Numbered from the stretch's first letter, positions 1 to 7,078 are shown. The stretch: DNA of 7,250 nt from an uncultured Burkholderiales bacterium (GCA_903871865.1 CAIQIL010000406.1:1-7250), one strand, 5' to 3'. The notes: a model not told the origin generated them from the sequence alone. A program made the numbers and translations.

Positions 1-787
1 CCATCTGCTTGAGACCGAGCGAAACACGGTTCTTCTCGGTGTCGAACTTCAGGATCTTGGCCGTGATTTCCTGACCGGCCGTCACCACTTCGCTCGGGTG
101 GCGCACGCGGCGCCATGCCATGTCGGTGATGTGCAGCAGGCCGTCGATGCCGCCCAGGTCCACGAACGCACCGTATTCGGTGATGTTCTTGACCACGCCT
201 TCGACGATGGCGCCTTCGCGCAGCGTTTCCATCAGCTTGGCGCGCTCTTCGCCCATCGAAGCTTCGACCACAGCGCGGCGCGACAGCACCACGTTGTTGC
301 GCTTGCGGTCCAGCTTGATGACCTTGAACTCCATGGTCTTGCCTTCGAACGGCGACATGTCCTTGACAGGGCGCGTGTCGAGCAGCGAGCCGGGCAGGAA
401 GGCGCGGATGCCGTTGACCAGGACGGTCAGACCGCCCTTGACCTTGCCGTTGACGGTGCCGGTCACGAAGTCGCCGGACTCCAGAGCGGTTTCCAGGGAC
501 AGCCACGAGGCCAGGCGCTTGGCCTTGTCGCGCGACAGGATGGTGTCGCCGTAGCCGTTTTCGATGGCGTCAACCGCCACCGACACGAAGTCGCCCACTT
601 GGACTTCGATCTCGCCCTGGTCGTTCTTGAACTCGTCCAGGGGCACATAGGCCTCGGACTTCAGGCCGGCGTTGACGACCACGAAGTTGTGTTCAACGGC
701 CACCACCTCGGCGGTGATGACTTCGCCAGTGCGCATGTTGGTGCGCTGCAGCGACTCTTCAAAAAGGGCGGCAAAAGATTCAGACAT
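1..787 (-). CDS. rpsA: 30S ribosomal protein S1, N-terminal 262 residues (3' end outside window)
   Basis: S1 binds mRNA on the small ribosomal subunit and is needed to initiate on structured or weak-Shine-Dalgarno messages. The ATG at 785-787 gives [22 protein letters not shown], preceded by AGGA six bases upstream. Three S1 (OB-fold) repeats can be read. Repeat 1 is about residues 20-87 ([21 protein letters not shown]). Repeat 2 is about 105-171 ([20 protein letters not shown]). Repeat 3 is about 192-260 and is the most canonical ([20 protein letters not shown], then [11 protein letters not shown]). In the family, repeats 1-2 dock on the ribosome through S2 and later repeats bind RNA. The frame is open to base 1, so roughly the C-terminal half of a usual 550-570 residue protein is missing only because the window ends. 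It follows aroA-cmk after 217 bp, matching the classic cmk-rpsA linkage. Identification is very secure. Confidence 0.98.
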   Translation of the reverse strand, partial: MSESFAALFEESLQRTNMRTGEVITAEVVAVEHNFVVVNAGLKSEAYVPLDEFKNDQGEIEVQVGDFVSVAVDAIENGYGDTILSRDKAKRLASWLSLETALESGDFVTGTVNGKVKGGLTVLVNGIRAFLPGSLLDTRPVKDMSPFEGKTMEFKVIKLDRKRNNVVLSRRAVVEASMGEERAKLMETLREGAIVEGVVKNITEYGAFVDLGGIDGLLHITDMAWRRVRHPSEVVTAGQEITAKILKFDTEKNRVSLGLKQM

Positions 788-793
788 GGAATT

Positions 794-797
794 TCCT
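794..797 (-). promoter_or_regulatory. rpsA Shine-Dalgarno sequence
   Basis: On the minus strand the sequence before the rpsA ATG reads CACAGGAAATTCC, so AGGA lies six bases from the start codon. It fixes the S1 start. It sits directly after a small hairpin (800-815), which could influence ribosome access. Confidence 0.75.
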
Positions 798-799
798 GT

Positions 800-815
800 G
801 CTGGCGTGAACCAGC
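800..815 (-). other. Small hairpin immediately upstream of the rpsA ribosome binding site
   Basis: The arms GCTGG and CCAGC form a perfect 5-bp stem around a 6-base loop (TTCACG on the minus strand). The structure ends two bases before the AGGA of rpsA. There is no U-tract after it, so it is not an intrinsic terminator. Its place in the 5' UTR fits a role in translation control of S1, but the stem is short and could be chance. Confidence 0.4.
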
Positions 816-875
816 GAAAACGCTCGGATCGACAGGAACGACCAGAGCGGGTTGGGTTGAAGAACATGACACCCG

Positions 876-900
876 GGCGGCTCGAAAAGAAGGAGCCACC
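876..900 (-). other. rpsA leader hairpin with a pyrimidine-rich loop
   Basis: Read as minus-strand RNA, GGUGGCUC and GAGCCGCC pair over 8 bp (seven Watson-Crick pairs and one G-U) around the 9-base loop CUUCUUUUC. On the plus strand the G-U position becomes a C-A mismatch, so the fold favours the rpsA-sense transcript. No U-run follows the stem, which argues against a Rho-independent terminator. It lies about 90 bp before the rpsA start. The loop is an unstructured pyrimidine stretch, of a sort S1 could bind, but this is inference. Confidence 0.5.
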
Positions 901-911
901 CTGATCGCTCG

Positions 912-935
912 CGTCCTTGCCTGGCAGCAGGGACG
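912..935. other. Inverted repeat between aroA-cmk and rpsA
   Basis: The arms CGTCC (912-916) and GGACG (931-935) are perfect. Three more pairs lie inside (TGC with GCA), separated from the outer stem by one T-G position on the plus strand, which becomes C-A on the minus strand. The loop is 6 bases (921-926). It lies about 70 bp past the aroA-cmk stop. With no T-run after it on either strand it does not look like a complete intrinsic terminator; it may mark a leader structure or a processed 3' end. Confidence 0.35.
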
Positions 936-939
936 GGGC

Positions 940-968
940 GTCACAGCCTTGTTGTCACGGTGTGTGAC
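940..968. repeat. Overlapping inverted repeats GTCACA / GTCAC / TGTGAC
   Basis: GTCACA (940-945) and TGTGAC (963-968) form a perfect 6-bp inverted repeat. A second GTCAC (954-958) can instead pair with GTGAC (964-968) over 5 bp and a 5-base loop. The two foldings share the same right arm, so they exclude each other. The element starts 36 bp downstream of the aroA-cmk stop. Its function is unknown: it could be an RNA switch-like leader element, a protein-binding dyad, or chance. Confidence 0.35.
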
Positions 969-1004
969 CTTTGGCCTGGCGGTCGGCGTTGGCAGGAGCG
1001 CAGC

Positions 1005-3074
1005 TCAGTGCCGAACGATGACGTGGGGCCAGCCCTGAACCCACCAGCCCAGCACGGTGTCGACGGATTCGTCGATGCTCAGTGCGGAGTTGTCGAGCTT
1101 TCGGGCGTCTGCAGCAGGGGCCAGGGGCGCCACCGCGCGGGAGGTGTCCCGCAGGTCGCGCGCTTCCAAGTCTGCGCAGATCTCGTCAAGGGTAACAGAA
1201 AACCCTTTAGAAATCAATTGCTTATGCCGCCGCTCGGCGCGCTGGGCGACGCTGGCGGTCAAAAACACCTTCAGGGCGGCGTCGGGGAAGACCACCGTGC
1301 CCATGTCGCGGCCGTCGGCGACCAGGCCTGGCAGGCCGCGGAAGGCTTTTTGCAGCTCCAGCAGGGCCTGGCGCACGCCGGGGTAGGCCGACAGGCGGGA
1401 GGCGGCCTGGCCGATCTCTTCGCGGCGCACGGCTTCGCTGACGTCGCGGCCGTCCACCCAGATGTGCTCGCGGTCAAAGCGCAGCGCGATGCCCTCGCCC
1501 AGTTGGCGGGCGAGCTGTTCCAGTGCGTTGGCGTCGTCCAGGTCGGTGCCTTGCTCCAATGCGAGCAGGCCCGTGATGCGGTAGAGCGAACCGGAGTCCA
1601 GGAACTGGTAGCCCAAGCGGGTGGCCAGGGCGCTGGCCAGCGTGCCCTTGCCGGAGGCAGTGGGGCCGTCCACGGTGATGACGGGGATCCAGTCCGGGTG
1701 GGTGCGCGCGACCTGGAAGAGCGCCTCGAAATAGTCGGGGAAGGTCTTTGCCACGCAGCGCGGGTCTTCGATCCGGACGGACACCGGTTTGCCCTTCACC
1801 GCGGAGGGCGCCAGCGGGTTGAAGGCGGCCAGCGAGAAGCACATGGCCATGCGGTGGTCGTCGTAGGTGTGGATGCTGGCGTGTTGCCAGGCGGTCTGCT
1901 CGCCTGGGTTGGCCGGCGGCGTCACCTCGATGAAATCTTCGCCTTCGACCACGGTGGCGCCGAGTTTGCGCAGCTCCTTGGCCATGGCGGCGATGCGGTC
2001 GGTTTCCTTGACGCGCCAGCTGGCGATGTTGCGCAGCCGGGTCGTGCCGTCGGCGTACAGCGCCATCACGGCCAGGGTCATGGCCGCGTCGGGGATGTGG
2101 TTGCAGTCGAGGTCGATGGCCTTCAAGGGCCAACCTTGGCCTGGTTCGCCGCGCTGCACTTCCAGCCAGTTCGGCCCGGACGTGACCTTGGCGCCCATGG
2201 CCTGCGCCGCCTCGATGAAGCGGATGTCGCCCTGGATGGAGGCGTTGCCCACGCCCTCGATGCGCACCGGCTCGTCGATGCCGGCGATGGCGCCCGCGGC
2301 GATGAAGTAGGACGCCGACGAGGCATCCGCCTCGACGTGGATGCTGCCCGGCGACTGGTAGCGGCTGCCCTGCGGGATCACGAAGCGTTGCCAGCCGTCG
2401 CGTTGCACCTGGATGCCGAAGCGGGCCAGCAGGTTCAGCGTGATCTCGATGTAGGGCTTGGAGATGAGCTCGCCGACCACCTCGATGGTCAGGGCCTGAT
2501 CTTGCGAGACCAGCGGCAGCGACAGCAGCAGGGCGGTCAGGAACTGGCTGGAGACGTCGCCGCGCACCTGGATGGGCGCCGACAGCTTGAGTTGCCCCCC
2601 GGCCAGGCGCAGCGGCGGGTAGCCTTCCTGGCCCGTGCATTCGACGATGCAGCCCAGCGGGCGCAGGGCATCGACCAGGTCGCCGATCGGGCGTTCGTGC
2701 ATGCGCGGGATGCCGCTGAGTGTGAAGACGCCGCCTTGCGTGGCCGACAGCAGCGCCAGGGCCGCGGTGAGCGGGCGCATGGCCGTGCCGGCATTGCCCA
2801 GGAACAGGTCGGCGTGCAGCACCGAGAGCTTGCCGCCCAGGCCGGTGATGTGGACGGTATCGCCTTGCTGGTCGAGTTCACAACCCAGGGCGCGCAGGGC
2901 CTCGAGCATCACGCGGGTGTCGTCGGACGCCAGCAGGTCGTGGACCACGGTGGTGCCTTCGCTCAGGCCGGCCAGCAGCAGCACCCGGTTGGAGATGCTC
3001 TTGGAGCCGGGCAGGCGCACGGTGCCGCCAGCGGTCAGCAGCGGGGGCAGGTCGAGGAAGGCGGTGGTGTACAT
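1005..3074 (-). CDS. aroA-cmk: Bifunctional 3-phosphoshikimate 1-carboxyvinyltransferase (EPSP synthase) / cytidylate kinase
   Basis: One uninterrupted 689-codon frame joins two enzymes. Residues 1 to about 452 are EPSP synthase, which condenses shikimate-3-phosphate with PEP. Visible motifs are [10 protein letters not shown] (21-30), [12 protein letters not shown] (92-103), IPDAAMT (327-333, catalytic Asp 329), RVKETDR (354-360), [11 protein letters not shown] (405-415) and [11 protein letters not shown] (442-452). These are class I, E. coli-like, so glyphosate sensitivity is expected. After a linker of about ten residues, residues 463-689 are cytidylate kinase (CMP/dCMP to CDP/dCDP). Its motifs are the P-loop GPTASGKGT (470-478), DSGSLYR (493-499), [15 protein letters not shown] (585-599) and [20 protein letters not shown] (642-661). 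Both halves are full length and keep key residues. The start is well bounded: an in-frame TGA lies 12 bases upstream with no other start codon between. No good Shine-Dalgarno is visible. Such fusions are known in Burkholderiales. Confidence 0.96.
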   Translation of the reverse strand: MYTTAFLDLPPLLTAGGTVRLPGSKSISNRVLLLAGLSEGTTVVHDLLASDDTRVMLEALRALGCELDQQGDTVHITGLGGKLSVLHADLFLGNAGTAMRPLTAALALLSATQGGVFTLSGIPRMHERPIGDLVDALRPLGCIVECTGQEGYPPLRLAGGQLKLSAPIQVRGDVSSQFLTALLLSLPLVSQDQALTIEVVGELISKPYIEITLNLLARFGIQVQRDGWQRFVIPQGSRYQSPGSIHVEADASSASYFIAAGAIAGIDEPVRIEGVGNASIQGDIRFIEAAQAMGAKVTSGPNWLEVQRGEPGQGWPLKAIDLDCNHIPDAAMTLAVMALYADGTTRLRNIASWRVKETDRIAAMAKELRKLGATVVEGEDFIEVTPPANPGEQTAWQHASIHTYDDHRMAMCFSLAAFNPLAPSAVKGKPVSVRIEDPRCVAKTFPDYFEALFQVARTHPDWIPVITVDGPTASGKGTLASALATRLGYQFLDSGSLYRITGLLALEQGTDLDDANALEQLARQLGEGIALRFDREHIWVDGRDVSEAVRREEIGQAASRLSAYPGVRQALLELQKAFRGLPGLVADGRDMGTVVFPDAALKVFLTASVAQRAERRHKQLISKGFSVTLDEICADLEARDLRDTSRAVAPLAPAADARKLDNSALSIDESVDTVLGWWVQGWPHVIVRH
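1182..1217 (-). promoter_or_regulatory. Candidate internal promoter inside the cmk part, reading toward rpsA
   Basis: On the minus strand there is TTGATT (1212-1217; four of six match TTGACA), a 17-bp spacer, and TACCCT (1189-1194; three of six match TATAAT). The -10 is preceded by TG one base away, giving an extended -10. Transcription would begin near 1182, about 395 bases before the rpsA ATG. The site falls in an AT-rich run of codons (about residues 618-629: CAA TTG ATT TCT AAA GGG TTT TCT GTT) unlike the GC-rich codons around it, as expected if DNA-level selection acts here. Promoters of rpsA inside the preceding cmk gene are described for E. coli, from memory. The -10 match is weak, so this is a candidate only. 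Confidence 0.4.
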
Positions 3075-3146
3075 GCGGAGGCGGTCTCACAGGCGGCTTC
3101 GTGGGCCGACAGGGCAGGACAGAACAGGGTGGGGCCGTGCGGGTGT

Positions 3147-4052
3147 TCAGCGGGCCCCGGGTTTGCCGGCAGACGCGGGGTTGAGCGGCGCGGGGTTCAG
3201 TTGCCACTTGCTGCGGGCGTCGGAGGCGGTCTGGATCATGCGTTGCAACTCGGGGCCGTCCCAGGCGCGCATCTGGGCTTCCAGCGTGTCCAGTGCCTGG
3301 CGGAAGGCTTCGGACTGCTTGAGCACCTCTTCGCGGTTGGACAGCAGGATGTCGCGCCAGATGGTCGGGTCGCTCGCGGCGATGCGGCTGAAATCGCGGA
3401 AGCCCGGTCCTGCCAGGGACAGGTATTCCTGCCCGCCCGGTTGTTGGCCCATGGCCGTCATGTAGGCGAAGGCCAGCAGGTGGGGCAGGTGGCTCACCGC
3501 CGCGAAAGCCGCGTCGTGGTGCTCGGGCGTCATCTTGAGCACCTGGCAGCCCACGGCCGCCCACACGTCGGTGGCCTTTTGCACCAGCACCGGGTCGGTC
3601 TGCTCCAGCGGCGTGAGGATGAGCTTGCGCCCCTGGTAGAGCGCCGCGTCGGCATGCTCGATGCCCGCGACCTCGCGCCCGGCGATCGGGTGGGCCGGCA
3701 CGAAGGACGGCAGGCGCTCTTTCAGCACGCGCCGGGCGGCATCGACCACATCGCGTTTGGTGGAGCCCACGTCCATGAACAGCACGCCCGGGTCCACCAG
3801 GTGGCGGATGGCCTTGAACGTGCCTTCGGAGGCGGCCACGGGCACGGCGATCAGGACGATGTCCGAGCCGGAGACAGCCAGCAGTGCCGACTCGGCGGCC
3901 ACGTCGATCACGCCCATGCGGCGCGCCTTCTCGACGGTGGACGGCGACTTGCTGTAGCCGATGACGCGCTTGACCAGGCCCGCTTTTTTGAGCGCCAGCG
4001 CGAAGGAGCCGCCCATCAGGCCGCAGCCGATCAGACCGAGCTGGTTGAACAT
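3147..4052 (-). CDS. tyrA: Prephenate dehydrogenase
   Basis: It oxidatively decarboxylates prephenate to 4-hydroxyphenylpyruvate, the tyrosine branch. The 301-residue protein begins with a Rossmann motif GLIGCGLMGGS (6-16). Other motifs are DVGSTK (94-99), HPIAGRE (121-127, with the conserved catalytic His 121), SHLPHLLAFA (187-196) and GPGFRDFSRIAASDPTIWRD (215-234), whose Arg 223 corresponds to the substrate-binding Arg of the family. There is no chorismate mutase or ACT domain, so it is the monofunctional type. The end of the second beta strand reads IGYSKS (31-36) with no acidic residue, which hints that NADP+ may be accepted. It starts 19 bp after the pheA stop; AGGA at 4063-4066 lies 10 bases before the ATG. 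The close spacing implies co-transcription with pheA, placing both prephenate-consuming branches together. Specificity for prephenate rather than arogenate cannot be settled by reading. Confidence 0.95.
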   Translation of the reverse strand: MFNQLGLIGCGLMGGSFALALKKAGLVKRVIGYSKSPSTVEKARRMGVIDVAAESALLAVSGSDIVLIAVPVAASEGTFKAIRHLVDPGVLFMDVGSTKRDVVDAARRVLKERLPSFVPAHPIAGREVAGIEHADAALYQGRKLILTPLEQTDPVLVQKATDVWAAVGCQVLKMTPEHHDAAFAAVSHLPHLLAFAYMTAMGQQPGGQEYLSLAGPGFRDFSRIAASDPTIWRDILLSNREEVLKQSEAFRQALDTLEAQMRAWDGPELQRMIQTASDARSKWQLNPAPLNPASAGKPGAR

Positions 4053-4071
4053 GAGTGGGTCGTCCTGCGGC

Positions 4072-5208
4072 TCAGTGCACGTCCAGCGGGTAGCTGCCGA
4101 GCACCTTGAAGAATGAGCATTGGGCGCGCAACTCGTCGAGCGCAGCGGCCACGTTGTCCTGGACGGGGTGGCCGGCCAGGTCGATGAAGAAAACGTACTC
4201 CCACTGGCCGGAGCGCGCCGGGCGCGACTCGAAACGGCTCATGGACACGCCATGGCGCTTGAGCGGCACCAGCAGGTCGTGGACGGCGCCGGGTCGGTTG
4301 TCCACCGAGACCACCAGGCTGATGCAGTCGTGGCCGGTGGGTGCGGCCGGTGTGACCACGGCTTGCGGACGCACGATGACGAAGCGCGTGCGGTTGTGGG
4401 CCTCGTCCTGCACGGCGGCTTGCACCACGTGCAGGCCGTATTGGCTGGCGGCACGTTCGCTGGCTAGAGCGGCGATGCGGGCATCCTGCGCGGCCATGCG
4501 GGCGCCTTCGGCATTGCTCGACACGGCACGGCGTTCGGCGTGAGGCAGGTGCTGGCTCAACCATCCCTGGCATTGCGCCAAGGCTTGGGGGTGTGCGACC
4601 ACGACCTCGATGCCCTCGCGGCCGAGGTCCTTGCGCAGCAGGTTGTGCGTCACCATCAGGCTGGTTTCGCCGACGATGGACAGCGGCGATTGCAGCAGCA
4701 AATCCAGCGAGCGGGCGACCACGCCTTCGGTCGAATTCTCGATGGGCACCACGCCGAAATCGGCCGATTGGGCTGAGGTGGCACGGAACACCTCGTCGAT
4801 CGAGGGGCACACCACCGCGTCGATGGACGAGCCGAAGTAGTTCAGCGCGGCCTGTTCGCTGAAGGTGCCGATGGGGCCGAGGAAGGCCACACGTTGGCGA
4901 CCTTCCAGCGCGCGGCAGGCCGACATGAGCTCGCGCCAGATCGGGGCGATGCTGTCGTTGCGCACCGGGCCGGGGTTGGCGTTCTTGACGCGGTCGATGA
5001 CCTGCGCCTCGCGGTCAGGGCGGAACACCGGCGAGCCATCGAGCTTCTTGACCTCGCCCACGGCCTGGGCCAGTCGGGCGCGCTGGTTGAGCAGGGCCAG
5101 CAGTTGCTGGTCCACCGCGTCGATTTTCACGCGCAGCTCGCCCAGCTGTTCGTCCACCGGACGGCCATCGGGCTGGAAGTGAGGGGCGTTGGATGGGGTG
5201 TCAGCCAT
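4072..5208 (-). CDS. pheA: Bifunctional chorismate mutase / prephenate dehydratase (P-protein)
   Basis: It converts chorismate to prephenate and then to phenylpyruvate, the committed route to phenylalanine. Three domains are visible in 378 residues. The first is an AroQ-type chorismate mutase, about 20-103, with Arg 26, Arg 43, Lys 54 and the DRE at 65-67 lining up with the E. coli active-site residues Arg 11, Arg 28, Lys 39, Arg 51 and Glu 52. The second is prephenate dehydratase, about 106-282, with [11 protein letters not shown] (111-121), PIENSTEG (155-162) and the catalytic TRF motif (274-276). The third is a C-terminal ACT domain, about 295-375, with [11 protein letters not shown] (303-313) and ESRP (327-330), the phenylalanine-binding signatures, so feedback inhibition by phenylalanine is expected. 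The ATG overlaps the serC stop by 8 bp, and the Shine-Dalgarno is weak (GGCAAG), both consistent with translational coupling. About 20 residues precede the mutase domain. Confidence 0.97.
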   Translation of the reverse strand: MADTPSNAPHFQPDGRPVDEQLGELRVKIDAVDQQLLALLNQRARLAQAVGEVKKLDGSPVFRPDREAQVIDRVKNANPGPVRNDSIAPIWRELMSACRALEGRQRVAFLGPIGTFSEQAALNYFGSSIDAVVCPSIDEVFRATSAQSADFGVVPIENSTEGVVARSLDLLLQSPLSIVGETSLMVTHNLLRKDLGREGIEVVVAHPQALAQCQGWLSQHLPHAERRAVSSNAEGARMAAQDARIAALASERAASQYGLHVVQAAVQDEAHNRTRFVIVRPQAVVTPAAPTGHDCISLVVSVDNRPGAVHDLLVPLKRHGVSMSRFESRPARSGQWEYVFFIDLAGHPVQDNVAAALDELRAQCSFFKVLGSYPLDVH

Positions 5209-6328
5209 GGCTTGCCGCGAACTGCTTCATGTGGTCGACCAGGGCCTGCACGCCGGCCAGGGGCATGGCGTTGTAGATCGAGGCGCGCATGCCACCCACG
5301 CTCTTGTGGCCCTTGAGCTGCAGCAGGCCGGCGGCCTGGGTGCTCGCCAGGAAGGCGGCGTTCAGGCCGTCGTCCGGCAGGAAGAAGGGGATGTTCATGC
5401 GCGAGCGGCAATCCTTGGCCACCTTGTTGGTGTAGTAGCCGGAGCCGTCGATGTAGTCGTACAGCAGCCGGGCCTTGGCGATGTTGCGCGCCTCGATGGC
5501 GGCCAGGCCGGTGAGCTCGCCTTGCGGCGTCACCTCGCGCTGCTTCAGCGCCCACTGGAACACCAGCCCGGCGATGTACCAGGCATAGGTGGGCGGCGTG
5601 TTGTACATGGAGCCGTTGTCGGCCACCACCTGGTAGTCGAAGGCCGAGGGCGTGTCGGGCAGAGCATGACCGATCAAGTCTTCGCGCACGATGACCAAGG
5701 TCAGGCCGGAGGGGCCGATGTTCTTCTGGGCGCCGGCATAGGCCAGGCCGATGCGCGACCAGTCGATGGGGCGCGACGCGATGTGCGAGGAGCAGTCGAT
5801 CACCAGCGGCGCTGTCGAGCCCAGCGCGGCCAGGTCGGGCAACGCGTGCATCTCCACGCCGTGGATGGTCTCGTTGCTGCAGACGTGCACATACGTGGCG
5901 TTGTCCGACAGCTGCCAGCTGCCATAGGCCGGCAGCGTGGTGTGGTGGTCGGCCTCGTTGCTGGCCGCCACCTTGGCCGTGCAGTACTTGCGCGCTTCCT
6001 TCGCCGACTTCTGCGACCAGGAGCCGGTGATGACGTGGTCCACCACGCCGCCGCGCGACAGGTTCATCGGGATGATCGCGTTCTCGGCGATCGCGCCGCC
6101 CTGCATGAACAGCACCTTGAAGTGCGAGGGGATGGCCAGCAGGGTGCGCAGGTCGGCCTCGGCCTGCTCGGCGATCGAGGTGAACTCCTTGCCGCGGTGG
6201 CTCATCTCCATGACGCCCATGCCCGAGCCGCGCCAATCCAGCATCTCACCTGCTGCTTGCTGCAGCACCTCTTCAGGCAGCGTGGCCGGACCGGCCGAGA
6301 AGTTGAAGGGGCGAGGGGGTGTGGACAT
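5201..6328 (-). CDS. serC: Phosphoserine aminotransferase (PLP enzyme)
   Basis: It transfers the amino group of glutamate to 3-phosphohydroxypyruvate to give phosphoserine, and also serves the 4-phosphohydroxythreonine step of PLP synthesis in organisms with the DXP-independent pathway. The protein has 375 residues, slightly above the usual 360-365. Motifs are [15 protein letters not shown] (8-22), SHRGKEF (43-49), FMQGGA (74-79), NETIHGVE (152-159), [14 protein letters not shown] (176-189), [12 protein letters not shown] (197-208, with the PLP-binding Lys 202), [12 protein letters not shown] (241-252) and [17 protein letters not shown] (340-356). All key residues are present. The start is the first possible one: the in-frame codon upstream that ends the frame is the stop of the preceding gene, 57 bp away, and no ATG, GTG or TTG lies between. 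No Shine-Dalgarno is evident, which is odd for the first enzyme of the cluster. Its stop overlaps the pheA start. Confidence 0.97.
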   Translation of the reverse strand: MSTPPRPFNFSAGPATLPEEVLQQAAGEMLDWRGSGMGVMEMSHRGKEFTSIAEQAEADLRTLLAIPSHFKVLFMQGGAIAENAIIPMNLSRGGVVDHVITGSWSQKSAKEARKYCTAKVAASNEADHHTTLPAYGSWQLSDNATYVHVCSNETIHGVEMHALPDLAALGSTAPLVIDCSSHIASRPIDWSRIGLAYAGAQKNIGPSGLTLVIVREDLIGHALPDTPSAFDYQVVADNGSMYNTPPTYAWYIAGLVFQWALKQREVTPQGELTGLAAIEARNIAKARLLYDYIDGSGYYTNKVAKDCRSRMNIPFFLPDDGLNAAFLASTQAAGLLQLKGHKSVGGMRASIYNAMPLAGVQALVDHMKQFAASHG

Positions 6329-6385
6329 GGACAGGCGCAGGGCAGGGGCGGGCGACGCAGGCGTCAGGAGGTCACCGTCGAAGGC

Positions 6386-7015
6386 TCACTTCTTGGCAGG
6401 CTTGGCGGCGGGCTTGGCAGCGGGTGCTTCGCCACCTTGGGCGGCGTTCTGCGCGGCCATGGCCTGGCTCAGCTTGCCGCCGCTGGCGGTGTCAATGATC
6501 TTGCGGATGTTGTCCTGCAGGGCTTGCAGCTTGGGGTCCACCTGCGGGCGGGCGTCGTTGGAGACCTTCTCGATCAGGGTCTTCTGCAGCTCAGGGATGA
6601 TGCCTTGGTACTTCTTCAGCACGGGCGAATCCAGCATGGCGCCCAATTGCTTGAGCTCTTCTTCGGTGAACTTGTCTTCCAGCACGCTGGCCACGGCGGC
6701 GGGGCCGACCTTGTTGGCGCTGGCCTTGACCATGGGCGTGGCGCTGTCCTGGTACTTCTGCAGCTCGGCATCGATCTGCTGGCCGGTGGCTTCGCGCTTC
6801 TCGGGCGGCACCAGGCCGATGGCGGGCTGCACGAACTGGCCCATCAGCTGGCGTGCCGGGGCTTGCGTGATGTCTGAGGCCAGGCCATCCAGGGCGGCCT
6901 TCTGGGCGATCGGCAGGCGCAGGATCTGCTCGCGCTTGTCGGCGTGTGCCGGCAGGGCGATCAGGGTCAGCGTGGCGGTCACGGCGGCAGTCCAGGCGGT
7001 TTGACGGAAATTCAT
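6386..7015 (-). CDS. Exported DUF2059-like protein of unknown function
   Basis: The 209-residue product opens with a typical Sec signal peptide: MNFRQ, a hydrophobic stretch (about 8-22) and a likely signal peptidase I site after ALPAHA (residue 25), leaving mature DKREQ. It should be periplasmic, since there is no lipobox cysteine and no later membrane segment. The body is helical and charged. Residues 116-144 (FTEEELKQLGAMLDSPVLKKYQGIIPELQ) resemble the core of the DUF2059 family, whose function is unknown to me. The C-terminus (about 196-209) is a low-complexity Ala/Lys/Pro tail ending KPAAKPAKK. The start is supported by AAGGA six bases before the ATG. It sits 63 bp after gyrA and 57 bp before serC, in the same direction. 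Nothing in the sequence ties it to serine or aromatic synthesis. Confidence 0.8.
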   Translation of the reverse strand: MNFRQTAWTAAVTATLTLIALPAHADKREQILRLPIAQKAALDGLASDITQAPARQLMGQFVQPAIGLVPPEKREATGQQIDAELQKYQDSATPMVKASANKVGPAAVASVLEDKFTEEELKQLGAMLDSPVLKKYQGIIPELQKTLIEKVSNDARPQVDPKLQALQDNIRKIIDTASGGKLSQAMAAQNAAQGGEAPAAKPAAKPAKK

Positions 7016-7021
7016 CGGATG

Positions 7022-7026
7022 TCCTT
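7022..7026 (-). promoter_or_regulatory. Shine-Dalgarno of the DUF2059-like gene
   Basis: AAGGA on the minus strand lies six bases before the ATG at 7013-7015. It is the clearest ribosome binding site in the window and supports this start, which also places the signal peptide at the very N-terminus. Confidence 0.75.
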
Positions 7027-7078
7027 GGTTCGTTGAAACAGGGCTCGCATCTTGGCCCCGCAGCGTGTCAGAGTGGCG

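Noticed and set aside
661..867. A 68-codon minus-strand frame starting at an ATG in the rpsA leader
   Set aside because: It runs out of frame into rpsA, has no convincing Shine-Dalgarno sequence and shows no recognisable domain; an upstream regulatory ORF cannot be excluded but nothing supports it.
840..900. A promoter just before rpsA (TTCTTT with an extended TGtCATGTT)
   Set aside because: The hexamers match the consensus poorly and overlap the 876-900 hairpin; less convincing than the candidate inside cmk.
98..904. A 268-codon open frame on the plus strand opposite rpsA and its leader
   Set aside because: Antisense to S1, whose three repeats are unmistakable; the predicted protein has no recognisable feature.
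876..935. An intrinsic terminator for aroA-cmk
   Set aside because: Stems at 876-900 and 912-935 are good enough, but neither is followed by a U-tract in the direction of transcription.
960..4109. A 1049-codon open frame on the plus strand across aroA-cmk and tyrA
   Set aside because: It lies antisense to two securely identified genes. Its product is a His/Gly/Gln/Ala/Arg-rich low-complexity string with no recognisable domain, as expected from the reverse complement of GC-rich codons lacking stops.
5127..6236. A 369-codon minus-strand frame overlapping serC
   Set aside because: It is a frameshifted shadow of serC, Arg/Gly/His/Pro-rich, while the serC frame holds all PLP-enzyme motifs.
6354..6365. 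Near-palindrome GACGC-AG-GCGTC between the DUF2059-like gene and serC
   Set aside because: The 2-base loop is too tight for a hairpin, the motif is short, and such palindromes are common by chance in GC-rich DNA.
5189..6877. A 562-codon open frame on the plus strand opposite serC and the DUF2059-like gene
   Set aside because: Same composition artefact: rich in His, Gly, Gln, Leu and Val with no motif, and it covers genes with clear conserved motifs on the other strand.
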